The position numbers were made by a program, and so were the translations under genes. Below, piece after piece: positions 1 to 22,842 of a DNA stretch of 64,000 nt. Source of the stretch: Gordionus sp. m RMFG-2023. Its lineage: Eukaryota > Nematomorpha > Gordioida > Chordodea > Parachordodidae. The notes under the pieces are model-generated. The model saw only the letters and a list, made by a program, of their open reading frames with translations, made no database searches and was not told the DNA's origin. The stretch lies in NCBI RefSeq assembly GCF_954871325.1, contig NC_088779.1, forward strand, positions 4,714,846 to 4,778,845, written 5' to 3'. Numbering within the stretch: the first letter of the stretch is position 1; each line of letters begins with the position of its first letter.

Positions 1-32
1 TAATTTGAAATTATTCACTTAATTAAATTTAG

Positions 33-12295
<12,263 letters not shown>

Positions 12296-13397
12296 AAAAA
12301 GAAGAAAAAATTTTTTTTTTGCCCCCCCCCCCTGTTTTTATTATTTTTGAAGTCATAATTTGTAAATAATTCATATTATTTAAATTTAAAAGAAAAGGCA
12401 ATTAATAATTAGAAAACGGGCACATAAGTTTAAAAGGTTATAAATGTTCTAGGATTAACGCCAATAATGAATAATCAATAAATCATTTTGATATATGAAT
12501 CAGAAATTAAAAATATCTTATGAGGTAAGATTAACAAATTTACCTCTTTTCAAGAATTTTATTTTTTTTAAAAAAAGTCACACCTCATTTTATTTCAAAT
12601 TATATGAATGACATTTCACCGTTTTTTATAGTTTAAAAAAAATAATATATATTTTTTCCTATTATTTATAAATATTTAATAATTGTATTAAAACACCACA
12701 AATTATTATTGCATTTGTATATTACATAAATATGGATTATATAAAAAAAACACCGCGTGATTAATTTAATTTATAATAAAATTTGTATTATGCTTATCGT
12801 ATAATATAGAAGTATATCAAGTGACATCGGATCCCTATTTCTAATGGATCAATTCCCATTCCTATTTTTTTTTAAATATTTATCCCACTAAGATCAGTTA
12901 ACGCGAAATCCACTTGTATATCATTAATAAAAGAAGATTATGCCCATATCCTGGTTCTTCTTATTTTTGAAACTTATCTCTGTTTAGACCAGTCTATTCA
13001 GATTTTGAACTAGGACACCCCCAGTTCTGCTTTAAGTGTAACTAAATCTAAATAACCTTCATTTTTATTCTGTCTAAAGGAAACTATATAGACGACTAGA
13101 CAGATTTCTGTTTATAAATAAGGGGTTTAAAATTTTTTTTTTAAATGATTAAAATTTAGGGTTTGAGGAAACTTCAATTATTAAATGTTGTATAATTATA
13201 TTTAGTAAAATTTACTATTTATGGAATTTTTTTCTTCTTTGTATATATTTTAAAAAAAAAATTAAATGATTGTTCAATATTATTTATGAGGTGATTTACG
13301 CAAAAAAATTGAGTATTCCTTTTTTGTAAATTAAAAAAAAATGCGAAGAAGAACGAATAAAGAATCCAGTGACAAGATGGACGGGATGAGGGCGAGA
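12296..13397. other. Tail-to-tail spacer between AGPS and CHCHD4
   Basis: 1.1 kb of AT-rich sequence holding both 3' UTRs. An AATAAA for AGPS lies at 12477-12482, about 180 bp past its stop. For the minus-strand gene a reverse AATAAA (tttatt on +) lies near 13066. A short poly-C run is at about 12323-12332. No other gene seen. Confidence 0.6.
12477..12482 (+). terminator. AGPS polyadenylation signal (candidate)
   Basis: The AATAAA hexamer about 180 bp after the AGPS stop codon is the first canonical one on this strand. In DNA this rich in A and T such hexamers occur by chance, so it is only a candidate. Confidence 0.45.
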
Positions 13398-13745
13398 TCA
13401 AAATAGGCTCATCAATTTCGAACTGTTGGCCGGGTTACCTTTAGGTTTAGAAGAGTCGGTCGAATTTTTCGTATCGCCAGATGATGGTTCACTCTTTTTG
13501 TTCGCATCCAAATTTCCTTCATTGTGCTCGTGTGTCGCCTTTTTGTCGCCGTTTGATTTACCGGTGTTAGAAGAGTAGGTCTTATTCGTTTCTGAGTCTC
13601 CTTTATTTTGTCCTACGATATCGGCGCGAGCCTCATTTTTGTTGCTAGCCAAACCAGCACTACTGTCACCATCTAAATCTTTGCTCATCGTGCTTTCTCC
13701 ATCACCGTAGTCACCGTAAAGTTTGGGGTATTGTTGAAAACAAGA
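13398..13745 (-). CDS. CHCHD4: CHCHD4 last exon with long acidic/Ser-Asn tail
   Basis: Begins [18 protein letters not shown], completing the second CX9C and the conserved YPxLY. A tail of about 95 residues rich in S, N, K, D, E and G follows, ending KLMSLF and TGA. The tail has no recognisable domain. Vertebrate Mia40 also ends in an acidic tail, but a much shorter one. Confidence 0.9.
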   Translation of the reverse strand, partial: SCFQQYPKLYGDYGDGESTMSKDLDGDSSAGLASNKNEARADIVGQNKGDSETNKTYSSNTGKSNGDKKATHEHNEGNLDANKKSEPSSGDTKNSTDSSKPKGNPANSSKLMSLF

Positions 13746-16700
13746 CTTTTTAAAATGAATTAAAAACGAAAAATGATAAAAAAAATATATATATTTGTTG
13801 AAGGCATTTTTTTTTATCCACAGGCATATACGATACATAAAGTTGCTTAATAAGCAAAAATAAGAGTGTAACCGTAAAAATTTACCATTAATAAATAGTA
13901 GCGTTGTTAGATATTTAGATTAGCCGATTTTGTTTTTAAAAAAAATGGGGAAGATCATTTAGGGCCAAACAAATATTGCCTACGCCTGGAGTTTTCCAGT
14001 AGATGATAGAAAAGTTTGGTCCTCCTTTTTTAGCAAAACGAATTTTAGGAAATTTGGTTTGGCTGAAATCTCGTTGTGGTTAAATTGAGGTTTTGAACAG
14101 CACTAAATAAATAGGTATTAAAGTCTCGTCGAACCAAAAAATAACTATCTCTGAATATTGAGAGAAACCCTGAAGGATATAAACTAATCTAATAAAACAA
14201 TATAGAACAAACTATTTTAAATTTGTATATGATGAATATAATATTTTATAATATAAATGGTATCTTAAAATATTATTATAATCATCTTTATTTATATACA
14301 TATGATAAGCGTTACTTTTTAATTTATAGCTATAAAAAAAAAGTAAGGGAAATGTATTATATTTTAATTGACAATTGTTTAGACGGCAAAAATGTTAATT
14401 TTTTTAAAAAATCTTCAGATAGACCGACCAAAAAGTTTTGGGGGTAGTAGAACAGTATTACAAAATTTTAGGGAGTAGTTCGAAATTGATAGCGCCAATT
14501 TTCTTTATTCCACGAGGGCAAATAATTAAAATCAAAAAATTTCGTTTTGGACTAGATAAAAAAAAAATAAGATTTTTTTAAATGTCACTTACAATTGAAA
14601 GGTACCTAATTATTTTGTAATAAAGAAGAATAACTCAAATTTAGGCACAATATATTTTTCTACCCCTAAATTATTATTATAAAAAAAACGAAATACATAT
14701 CTAAGAACAAATTATGTGATTAGAATTCTTTCAAAGTCTTCGAAAAGGTTTAGGTTCTTTTCTTTAGTCAATGTTAGTGTTAAACGGTTAACATGGCTGG
14801 AGATTTTGCTCCTAGATGTAATAAAATCACGAGGTTTACATAATATTATCTTGGCTAAAATCTTTATCTAAAATTGGCTAAATAACACCGTTCAACATAA
14901 CTACTTTAATCAAAGCATATGCAGCACGTCGTAAGCGTCGTCGTTTAAGTCATGCTCATATTCGCCTATTTCCAACCCCCCAAACAAATAAATGATTTGA
15001 AAAAATTCAAAAAAATTAGGAATGCCACACCAATTTTTTTTTTCTTTTCAGTTTAGAGATCTATTGTGCAAGAAAAGGAATTAAAATCAAAATTCTAGAA
15101 TTCGGGCAGGGCCAGGAATTATGTGTTAAGGAACCCAAGCCAGGCCGCCTCTGCTGTGCGCTCTCGCTCAAACCAATTCCTTCAAGGATTGTCAAAACTT
15201 TAAAAAATCAAAATAAGTTATAAAAAAACAAACCTGCATATTGGAAAACTTTTCCAAGCAATCGCTTCCCTTAACTTCAGCCGTCGATTCATGAAAACAA
15301 GTGAAAGCTTCCATAAATTTATCGGCGCAGGGTCCACTAGCCATGTTACCCAAACAAGGGCAATTCCAATTTATGGTGCCATCGGGGGATATTAAACCTA
15401 CGATTAGCATGTGTGATTTAAAAAAAAAAAAATTTGTGATAAAAAAATATATATATGCTTTGGAAGTATATCTTATTTATTATTATATAAACATAAATGC
15501 CTTAAACCGGCGACATTTTAAGGAACATTTTAGAATTATATTTTTTATTGAACTGCCATGTATTTTAAGTTTTTTTAAAAACCTCTTGTTATGCTCGGCT
15601 ATCTTCTACTATGTAATTATTTAAAATTGTTAAGTAAACGAATATCAGCTAGGCTTCATTTATACTAAACTGGGCAACAAATGGATCATTATTTTTTTAA
15701 TAAGAATCTACAGATAAAAGATCATGAGTCAATAAAAAAAAAATCGTAATTAATATAACCCACACATAAGTAAAAAAATAAAACATTTAGTTGGATAAAG
15801 TCCAACAAGAGGTTATAAAAGAAAAAATTTACTATAAATGTAGGCTTTGTCAAATTTAGAGGTCAATTTTATTATTATGAAAAGATTTTTTGTTTAATTT
15901 GTTATATATATATGTATGTATATATTTGGGTAGAATAATTTCAATAAGGACAGGGGTTAAAAACGAGTCCCTACTTCTCAAACAAAAAATCCAATTTGAA
16001 ATCCTAAAAGGGAACTACAAGTGTTTCTTCGAAACACTCCCCTTTCCCTCTTAGTTTTTTATTATAATAATAATGTATTTTTTTTTACATTTTAATAAAT
16101 TAACAATTTATTTTCCATTAATTAATTTTTTATTCTACTTCATATAATGAATAGAAGAGATGAGAAGAGAAGAGAAGAGAAGAAGAAGAAGAAGAGAAGA
16201 GAGAGAAGAGAAGAAGAAGAGAAGAGAAGAGAGAAGAGAGAGAAGAGAAGAGAAGAAGAAGAGAAGAGAGAGAGAAGAGAAGAGAAGAGAAGAGAGAGAA
16301 GAGAAGAGAAGAGAAGAGAGAGAAGAAGAGAAGAGAAGAGAAGAGAAGAGAAGAGAAAGGTATTTAACTAAAATCATAATATATTTGCCTAAATTTTTCA
16401 TGTCTTTCATAAAATATCTATAATTTGTTAAGCAATAAATATATATTAAAGTTACTTAAAAAAGTTTTGTGATAATGGTATTCATTATAAAATTTTTAAA
16501 CAAATGAGCATTTTTTTTAGTTCAAAACATATCATTTATTAATTTTAGATATATCAAATGATTAATTTTTTTATAGAAAAAAAATGGCTAAATGATTATA
16601 TTAAACGTATGATTTAATCAAACCCCATTTTAATTACACTCATAAAGTGATCAGATATTAATTTTTATATATAAAAATAAATCTGTTGATCTGTTCAAAT

Positions 16701-18343
16701 ATTTGAAATTGAAAGTTTTTAAAGGACCATCAAATTATTTCTACCTAGGGATGTGGGGGTAAAGACTGTCTGTCAATCATTGTATTATTATATATTATAT
16801 TCTAAACTGTCAATCATGATAATATATATATTATGAGATAGAGTCTGTATTTTATATATTAGATCAACTTATTGAATATGTATGAAATGTTCCGTTTTAA
16901 CCCAAACGCTCTAATTACTGTGATGTCTGTAATTGTAACACTTATAAATTCCAATTTTATTGAATATGTAGGAGTATTGAATATTAATAAGTTGATTGAA
17001 TATATAAAATACAGACTCTATCTCATAATATATATATTATCATGATTGACAGTTTAGAATATAATATATAAAAATACAATGATTGACAGACAGTTTTATC
17101 ATATAAATATTACAACAGTAATCATGCAACTCCTTCAATAGAGTAAGGGTGTGGTTCCTCGAATTTATAAATTATTTGAAATTATTCATAAATATTTGAT
17201 TATTCATCTCCAAAATTATTCAATATTCTATTGTATTCAAAATTATTGTGAGTATGTTCCTTATATTTCTACCTTTATAAATCAATATTTTAATTTCATT
17301 AATATAATTATTTTTAATAAATTAAATAATCAAATCAAATAGTGTTTTTATTCGTATGAATACAAATAGAAAATTATTCAATTTTATGAATTCAAATTTG
17401 AATCAAATAATTTTGTGAATATAGTATAGTGTGGTATTCTCCTTAATTTTATTTTTTCATATGCTAATTTGAGCAATTTGGATTTATTAGCTTGCTATTT
17501 GTGATTGTTAAAAAATAGTGAACTCAAGTAAAAGCTTTTGTTTTTAGTGTCAAATGCAATTTAAGTTTTTGATATTAGAAAAGATGTCTAAAGATTAGAT
17601 GTAGTAAGATGTTGACTTAGTTTTATAAATTTTTTAACTACTATTTTGAGTTGAGTTAAAAAAAAGGTTCAAAGTACTAAAATCAACTTCTAATCTATGT
17701 GTAATAGAAAGTTGGACCAATCATCATTTTTTAATCTACAAGAAAAGAGTGAAATATCATTTTTTTTATCAACTTTTGCCCTTTTAAAAGTTTTAGGTAA
17801 AAGAAAAGAGTGGATACATATGTAATAAATAATTAGTTCCTAGATACATAGTAATAGATTCCAAATTTCATCTATTACATAAGTATTAAAAATAATTTAC
17901 AAATTATACATGAAATATAAACTATTATTAGGCAATCAAACATTATTAACTTCAAATGTAATACACAAAAATATATGCCTTATCAAAAAACAATTAATTA
18001 AAATATCTTCTTAAATAAAGTATTAAGGAAATTAATATTGTATATTTTATTCATTATCCATATCATTATTAGCTATTTCCAAAAAAACACTTATTCATTT
18101 TATTAACACTTATTTTTAAAGGAAAAGCTATATTCAAATAAATATATATATATATACCTTTTGAACTTTCATCATCATCTTCAAATAAAGCCTTTTTTGT
18201 ATTTTCATCTAGTTCTGGTAGTTTGCTGTGATCGGCTTTTGTCACATATGTAATTTTGTCTTTTCCTAAGTTAAGCAAATAAAATATTTAAGCACTTATT
18301 ATCAAAGGTTATAACCTTTTTGTTCACAGTAAGACATCTGCAT
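13398..18343 (-). CDS. CHCHD4: CHCHD4/Mia40 mitochondrial intermembrane-space import oxidoreductase
   Basis: Mia40 traps cysteine-motif proteins in the mitochondrial intermembrane space and oxidises them through its CPC motif, with Erv1/ALR as electron acceptor. Exons in order of translation: 18337-18316, 18265-18158, 15397-15234, 13745-13398, giving 642 nt or 213 aa. It begins [20 protein letters not shown], matching human [20 protein letters not shown]. The core [16 protein letters not shown] is followed by twin CX9C helices ([11 protein letters not shown] and [11 protein letters not shown]) and YPKLYG. The last ~95 residues are Ser/Asn/Lys/Asp-rich low complexity, longer than in human (142 aa total). 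All phases agree. An upstream ATG at 18343 would add MQ. The introns hold MITEs and a polypurine tract. Confidence 0.95.
13899..14105. mobile_element. hAT-like MITE in CHCHD4 intron
   Basis: The ends TAGCGTTGTTAGA and (right, reversed) TAGTGCTGTTCAA bracket 207 bp. They are flanked by a 9-bp direct repeat aataaatag (13890-13898 and 14106-14114), of which 8 bp would be the target duplication. Same end type as the MITE at 4284. Confidence 0.65.
14774..14902. mobile_element. Possible short MITE in CHCHD4 intron
   Basis: Imperfect inverted ends: TTAGTGTTAAACGG at the left and, reversed, TAGTTATGTTGAACGG at the right. Flanks ctttagtca and ctttaatca may be a decayed duplication. The interior phrase ctggagattttgctc is shared, inverted, with the repeat at 30.4 kb. 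Confidence 0.45.
15234..15397 (-). CDS. CHCHD4: CHCHD4 core exon with CPC and CX9C motifs
   Basis: Encodes (G)[18 protein letters not shown] through FSNMQ. It holds the redox CPC, the first CX9C pair ([11 protein letters not shown]), the hydrophobic substrate-binding face (FMEAFTCF) and the first Cys of the second pair; the last Cys comes from the next exon. The acceptor is the TAG ending at 15398. The ATG at 15410 lies in the intron and is not the start. Confidence 0.95.
16152..16360 (+). repeat. Polypurine (GAGAA/GAAGA) microsatellite
   Basis: About 210 bp of almost pure G and A on the + strand (C and T on the - strand, the transcribed sense of CHCHD4), built from GAGAA, GAAGA and GAGA units. 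It lies in the intron between CHCHD4 exons 2 and 3. Open frames across it on both strands are artefacts of the repeat. Mirror-repeat purine tracts of this kind can form triplex (H-DNA). Confidence 0.95.
16761..17100. mobile_element. Foldback/MITE with ~110-bp inverted arms
   Basis: The left arm (about 16761-16870) starts TAAAGACTGTCTGTCAATCA. It is repeated in inverted form at about 16985-17100, including the shared inner block cagactctatctcataatatatatattat. About 110 bp of loop lie between and no coding capacity is seen. The TA at each outer edge would fit a Tc1/mariner-type derivative, but this is a guess. Confidence 0.75.
18316..18343 (-). CDS. CHCHD4: CHCHD4 start microexon
   Basis: From the ATG at 18337 it codes MSYCEQK plus one base (22 nt), followed by a GTTATAAC donor. 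A second in-frame ATG two codons upstream (18343) gives MQMSYC. The match to human MSYCRQEG and the phase-1 fit to the next exon (GA completing Gly) make this the start despite its small size. The UTR part of the exon is not defined. Confidence 0.88.
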
Positions 18344-18654
18344 GTATACTGATATATTGTTCGAATTTATAAAAAAAATAAAATGATAATAAGAAACAAT
18401 TAGTCAGATTCAGGAATTGCGTGATATACGTGATAATTAAAAAAATTGAAAAGCAAAACTATTCATTCGGATAACAGCATGTAGATCTTAAAATTAATAG
18501 CAATTTACTAAACAATGCCCATATTTTAACAAAGAATTTTATCAAATATTTTTATTTAAATTTATTATAAACTCATTTTTTAACAAGTGTATGAATTTGA
18601 ACAACTCGCATCTTTCAAATTAAAACTCTAAATGATATTCTAAGCTATCATAAG
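18344..18654. other. CHCHD4 upstream region
   Basis: About 310 bp between the CHCHD4 start and the LTR-like repeat. AT-rich with no clear TATA or other motif I can defend; the promoter of CHCHD4 should be here or in the repeat. Confidence 0.3.
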
Positions 18655-19388
18655 TGTTGTATCTGTCGATTTGTAATTGACAGATATGGACTTTTTCAAT
18701 TGTTTTCGAGAAGATATAAAATTATAATTAATAATCTTTGTTTTAAGATTTGTATCACTGAGATTATATATATTATTGAAAATTTTTTGGAAATAAAATT
18801 ATGGACATGAAATATTGATTATATACTTATATACATTATAGATAATATTAGTGCCATTTTGACCATGGACGAGACACTTGGGGAAATATTTGACAAAATA
18901 TAAAAAAAAAATTTGCGATCATGCAACATTAGGAATATAAAAAAAAATTAAAAAGCAACAAGGATATTTTAGACTACAACAAATATTTTACCAATTCCGC
19001 AAAAAGATAATATAGAATGTAAGGTATAAGCAATGACATTAATACGATAGACTGCCGATCGTAATGCTAAAATCAAATTTGAAGTGACAAAAATTGAAGT
19101 GACTGGTGGCCATTTTGTGTTTGTATCTTTTACGAAAGAAGCATATGATAATTTCATAAATTTCAGGTATATTTTTATTATGTTTATATTTATAATATAT
19201 ATATATATATTCTAATTAAACACCAATTTATTATTTACCTTATATATTATAGTATATATGAATCAAATAAAGGTCACTACTGAATATTTTACTTGAAATA
19301 TTTCTGCTCTTTATTAACATTTGCAATTTATTATTTAATAATGAATATCAATTGAATTTAATATTTTTTAATTACTAAAAGATTTAAA

Positions 19389-19686
19389 ATGGTAGTATAT
19401 TGCTGAGGAAGCAAAATTTCCTTTCATAAGTATGATATCTCAAATTAATTATTCTATTGTAAAAATTATTTATGGCAGATTTCCTATGAAAGATAAAATA
19501 TTACAAAAGTGGACCCATGCTGTGAAGAGAGAGAACTTCAATGTAACAAAATATAGTAAAATATGTTCAAAGCATTTTACACCAGATTCATTTATTCCAT
19601 CTATTACAAATCATGTTCAATTAAGAGAGGGAGCAATACCATTAATTTTTAATTTTCCAAAGCATCTTCTAAAAGTAACAAAATAA
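19389..19686 (+). pseudogene. Decayed THAP zinc-finger exon
   Basis: Reads MVVYC, a stop, GSKISFHKYD, then after a frame slip FPMKDKILQKWTHAVKRENF, TKYSKICSKHFTPDSF and LREGAIPLIF. This is the THAP fold: first Cys, the conserved Trp, the C-x2-H pair (CSKH) and the closing AVPTIF-like EGAIPLIF. At least one in-frame stop and one frameshift break it. THAP domains are the DNA-binding ends of P-element transposases. Confidence 0.7.
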
Positions 19687-20316
19687 TGAATAATAAATTA
19701 TAACATGCAGGTTTCCTAGAAGCCAGATTAATTCAAAAATACATGATTATTTTTTTTTATAGAAATCAATTCTAGATTTCTTTTGTATTTTTATAATTTA
19801 TGTCTTTTATCTTTTATTTTGGCTTATAATTATGTTATTCCTTAATAAATATAAAATACCCATTTCTAAATATTTCTTTATTTAAATTTAATTCACTAAA
19901 GTATAAAAATCCATAATGTAAATATATATCATGAAAAATACAAATAATATATATTATGTTATATTTACATCAAATAAAATAATTGTATTAATCTAATTAA
20001 TATGTATCGCGAAAAGAAAATATTAATCTTATAAATCAACAATAAATACAAATAATATATATGTTATATTTATGTCTAATAAAATTAATTTATTATAACC
20101 AATAAAGTCATTAGAAATTTTCAGATAATTTGTTCTTCACCTATAAATATTTAAGTTAAATAACATATTTTTATATTACTTATTGCCTTTGAAAAAGTAC
20201 AGCCTTGTTTAGTTTTTTGATATTTAATTGTAATTTTTGATTTACTTTATTACCAAAATGATGCATTCTTATGTGCAGGTATCTGAAAATAAATTTTTAT
20301 TAAAATCAAGTAAATA

Positions 20317-20691
20317 TTATATATACCTTTTTATTATAAGTCTTATTATAACTTGATAATGACTTAACCCTGCCTCTTGATCAAACATATGATCTTGCAG
20401 GTCACTAAGGATATTTGTACCTAATATTTTTGACAATATTAGACATTCTATTTTTTTAACAGCATGTCTTTTGGTTATTTCATCTACTTTTTCAAAATCC
20501 CTGAATGAGTTCTCTGTTATTTTACATAAATTTGACACGCTTTGGGATGGTATTATCAATCCACCATAATTCTTAACTTTTATTAATGTATAATTATTGT
20601 CGTTTGCGGAATTATCAATTAGGGAATGTAAACAGATATCACATCTAACTTTCTTTTCTTCATATTTAGTAGTGACCTTTATTTGATTCAT
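20317..20691 (-). pseudogene. P-element-type transposase C-terminal fragment
   Basis: About 120 codons with a CDIC pair and an NYGGLIIPSQSVSNLC block, followed by a helical acidic stretch. C-x2-C then NxGGLxxPSxxVxxxC is what I know from the C-terminal part of P-element/THAP9-like transposases. The exon would continue from the IEVTGGHF piece upstream on the minus strand (20.77-20.88 kb) across a ~90-bp intron. It ends at a GTATAT donor-like site and no full transposase is present. Confidence 0.6.
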
Positions 20692-21222
20692 ATATACTAT
20701 AATATATAAGGTAAATAATAAATTGGTGTTTAATTAGAATATATATATATATTATAAATATAAACATAATAAAAATATACCTGAAATTATGAAATTATCA
20801 TATGGTTATTTCGTAAAAGATACAAACACAAAATGGCCATCAGTCACTTCAATTTTTGCCACTTCAAATATATTAACCGGCAGTATATAGTATTAATGTC
20901 ATTGAGTATAATTATTGTCGTTTGCGGAATTATCAATTAGGGAATGTAAACAGATATCAAATCTAACTTTCTTTTCTTCATATTCAGTAGTGACCTTTAT
21001 TTGATTCATATATACTATAATATATAAGGTAAATAATAAATTGTTTAATTAGAATATATATATATATTATAAATATAAACATTATAAAAATATACCTGAA
21101 ATTTATGAAATTATCATATGGTTCTTTCGTAAAAGATACAAACAGAAAATGGCCACCAGTCACTTCAATTTTTGCCACTTCAAATATATTAATTGGCAGT
21201 CTATAGTATTAATGTCATTGGG

Positions 21223-22671
21223 TATAGGTATAAAAGGCTTTCAATTGTCTTAATTGAGCAAATTAAAGTAAGTGGTAAAAAGTATAACAAGGGTTTAATA
21301 GGTTTTATAATTTTGTAAGTTAGTGGAATATAAATGGACGAACCGTTATATATTACTGTGATATAGGTTTAGGTTGGTGATATAAATAAAGTAATCATTA
21401 TATATTACTGATAATAGTGTACTTTTGGGAAAATATTTTTTGGGAACCATTGGATATGGTGGGAGTAATAATTTCTGTATTTATATATTTTGTTTTAGCT
21501 TTTAAACCCAGTGTTTTGATAATAATTTTATTTTTTAACCCTTAAGACTCATTAAATGGCGTTATAGGTATTCCGTCATAGGAAATGAAGACCTCATGTT
21601 ATGAAGGACAGAAAACATTTGTGATTATAATTAGCATGAATAAATTTTATTTGAAATGTTATGTGAAGAAGAAAAAAATTGTGATGATATTGATATTTTT
21701 TTTTTTTAAAAAAAAAGCTGATGAAAATTATGGATATGAAACATTTTGCTAATGTTTACAAAAAAAATGAAAAAAAGAATTATTTGACTGATGTTGTATA
21801 TAAAAAAAAGATATAAATGAAATAAAAAGAAAAATTTGGTGATAAATAATATTCAAATTCCAGGTTCGATATTAAACATGTGCTAAAGATGGATTGACAA
21901 TCAATTGGTCATAAATAATTCAAGTTTTTAAATAGAATAATAATGTTAAAAGTTTAAATATTCATACGTAATATTATATATATGTAAAGGTAAATTAATA
22001 AAAATATTCATTTGATTTTGGAGGTTATATAAATGAATTTGATATTATTTTAGACCTAAGGAAAAGAGCAGAAAGGAATAAATTATCATATAATAAAAAG
22101 TCTCATGTGAATTTTGGGATAATAAATTTTTTAATATCTGAAATTTAGGATTATGATTAATAGGGATAACTTTAATAGAAAGATAAAGAATACATTTTGG
22201 AAATAAAAAAAAACATTCGACTGACTTACTGTTCATAATATTCTGTTCAATCAACTACAAAGATTTTTCCCATTCAACTAAAATGTTTTGCCCAATCAAA
22301 CTACAATAATTGCCCAATCAACTACAATGATGCTGGATTAATAATATTAAGTAGAGAATGTTGTATGTCCAATGATGCAATTGATCAAATGAGCTATGAC
22401 TCGTTAACCATTAAATTTTAATGACAATCAACAGTCCAAATACCTTTGAATTAAAGGATAATCAACAGCATAATGACAATTACATATGTTTAAGAAAAAA
22501 TATAGAACTTCCTGAAACAGTAAAAAGAAAATTTAAAGAAAATAAATAATGATACTAATTTTTAAATTTCTTTTTGATTATTTATTAGAATTCATGTAGA
22601 CATTTACTTTGATTGATTATGTATGTAAATTGTATTTTTATAACCAAGTTGATTTCTCAAGAAAGGGAAAA
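21223..22671. other. AT-rich interior of the fossil LTR element
   Basis: No gene recognised. There is a short run of near-repeats reading cccaatcaac and ctacaat at about 22250-22330. Otherwise AT-rich sequence with poly-T and poly-A tracts. Confidence 0.4.
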
Positions 22672-22842
22672 TGTGGTAGCTGTTGATTTATAATTGAGAT
22701 ATGGGCATTATTCAATTGTTTTCGAGAAGATATGATATTGCAATTAATCTTTTTTTGATTTGTATCACGTGAGTTTATATATATTATTAGGAATTATATG
22801 GAAATAAAATTATGAATATGAAATAATATATACTAATATACA

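Larger units (their letters stand above)
19023..21222. mobile_element. Rearranged palindromic P-element-like (THAP) transposon
   Basis: The + strand block 19023-19295 is repeated inverted at about 20668-20905. A 318-bp segment (20588-20905) is then repeated in tandem at 20906-21222. All three copies carry a coding-like piece reading IEVTGGHFxFVSFTKE.YDNFINFR followed by GTATAT, an apparent donor. Between the arms lie a THAP exon (+) and a P-type transposase C-terminal piece (-). The layout suggests an inverted duplication of one element, or two copies inserted head to head. Confidence 0.65.
18655..22842 (+). mobile_element. Fossil LTR-flanked element, family unknown
   Basis: Two direct repeats of about 180 bp (18655 to ~18835 and 22672 to ~22842) both begin TGTnGTA and can be aligned along their length at perhaps 80% identity. 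The right copy is preceded by a polypurine tract (aagaaagggaaaa), as expected for a 3' LTR. No recognisable gag or pol is left. The interior is occupied by pieces of a P-element-like DNA transposon and AT-rich sequence. Old and broken. No target duplication was found, so the LTR reading is probable rather than proven. Confidence 0.5.

Noticed and set aside
13219-13401. 60-codon minus-strand frame after CHCHD4
   Set aside because: Lies in the 3' UTR and is low-complexity Phe/Lys from poly-T/A runs.
15192-15410. ATG at 15410 as the start of the CPC-containing protein
   Set aside because: It sits in the intron; the TAG acceptor ending at 15398 and the upstream exons at 18158-18265 and 18316-18337 give the true N-terminus.
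16135-16423. Three overlapping open frames rich in Arg/Glu or Ser/Leu
   Set aside because: They are translations of the polypurine microsatellite on both strands, not genes.
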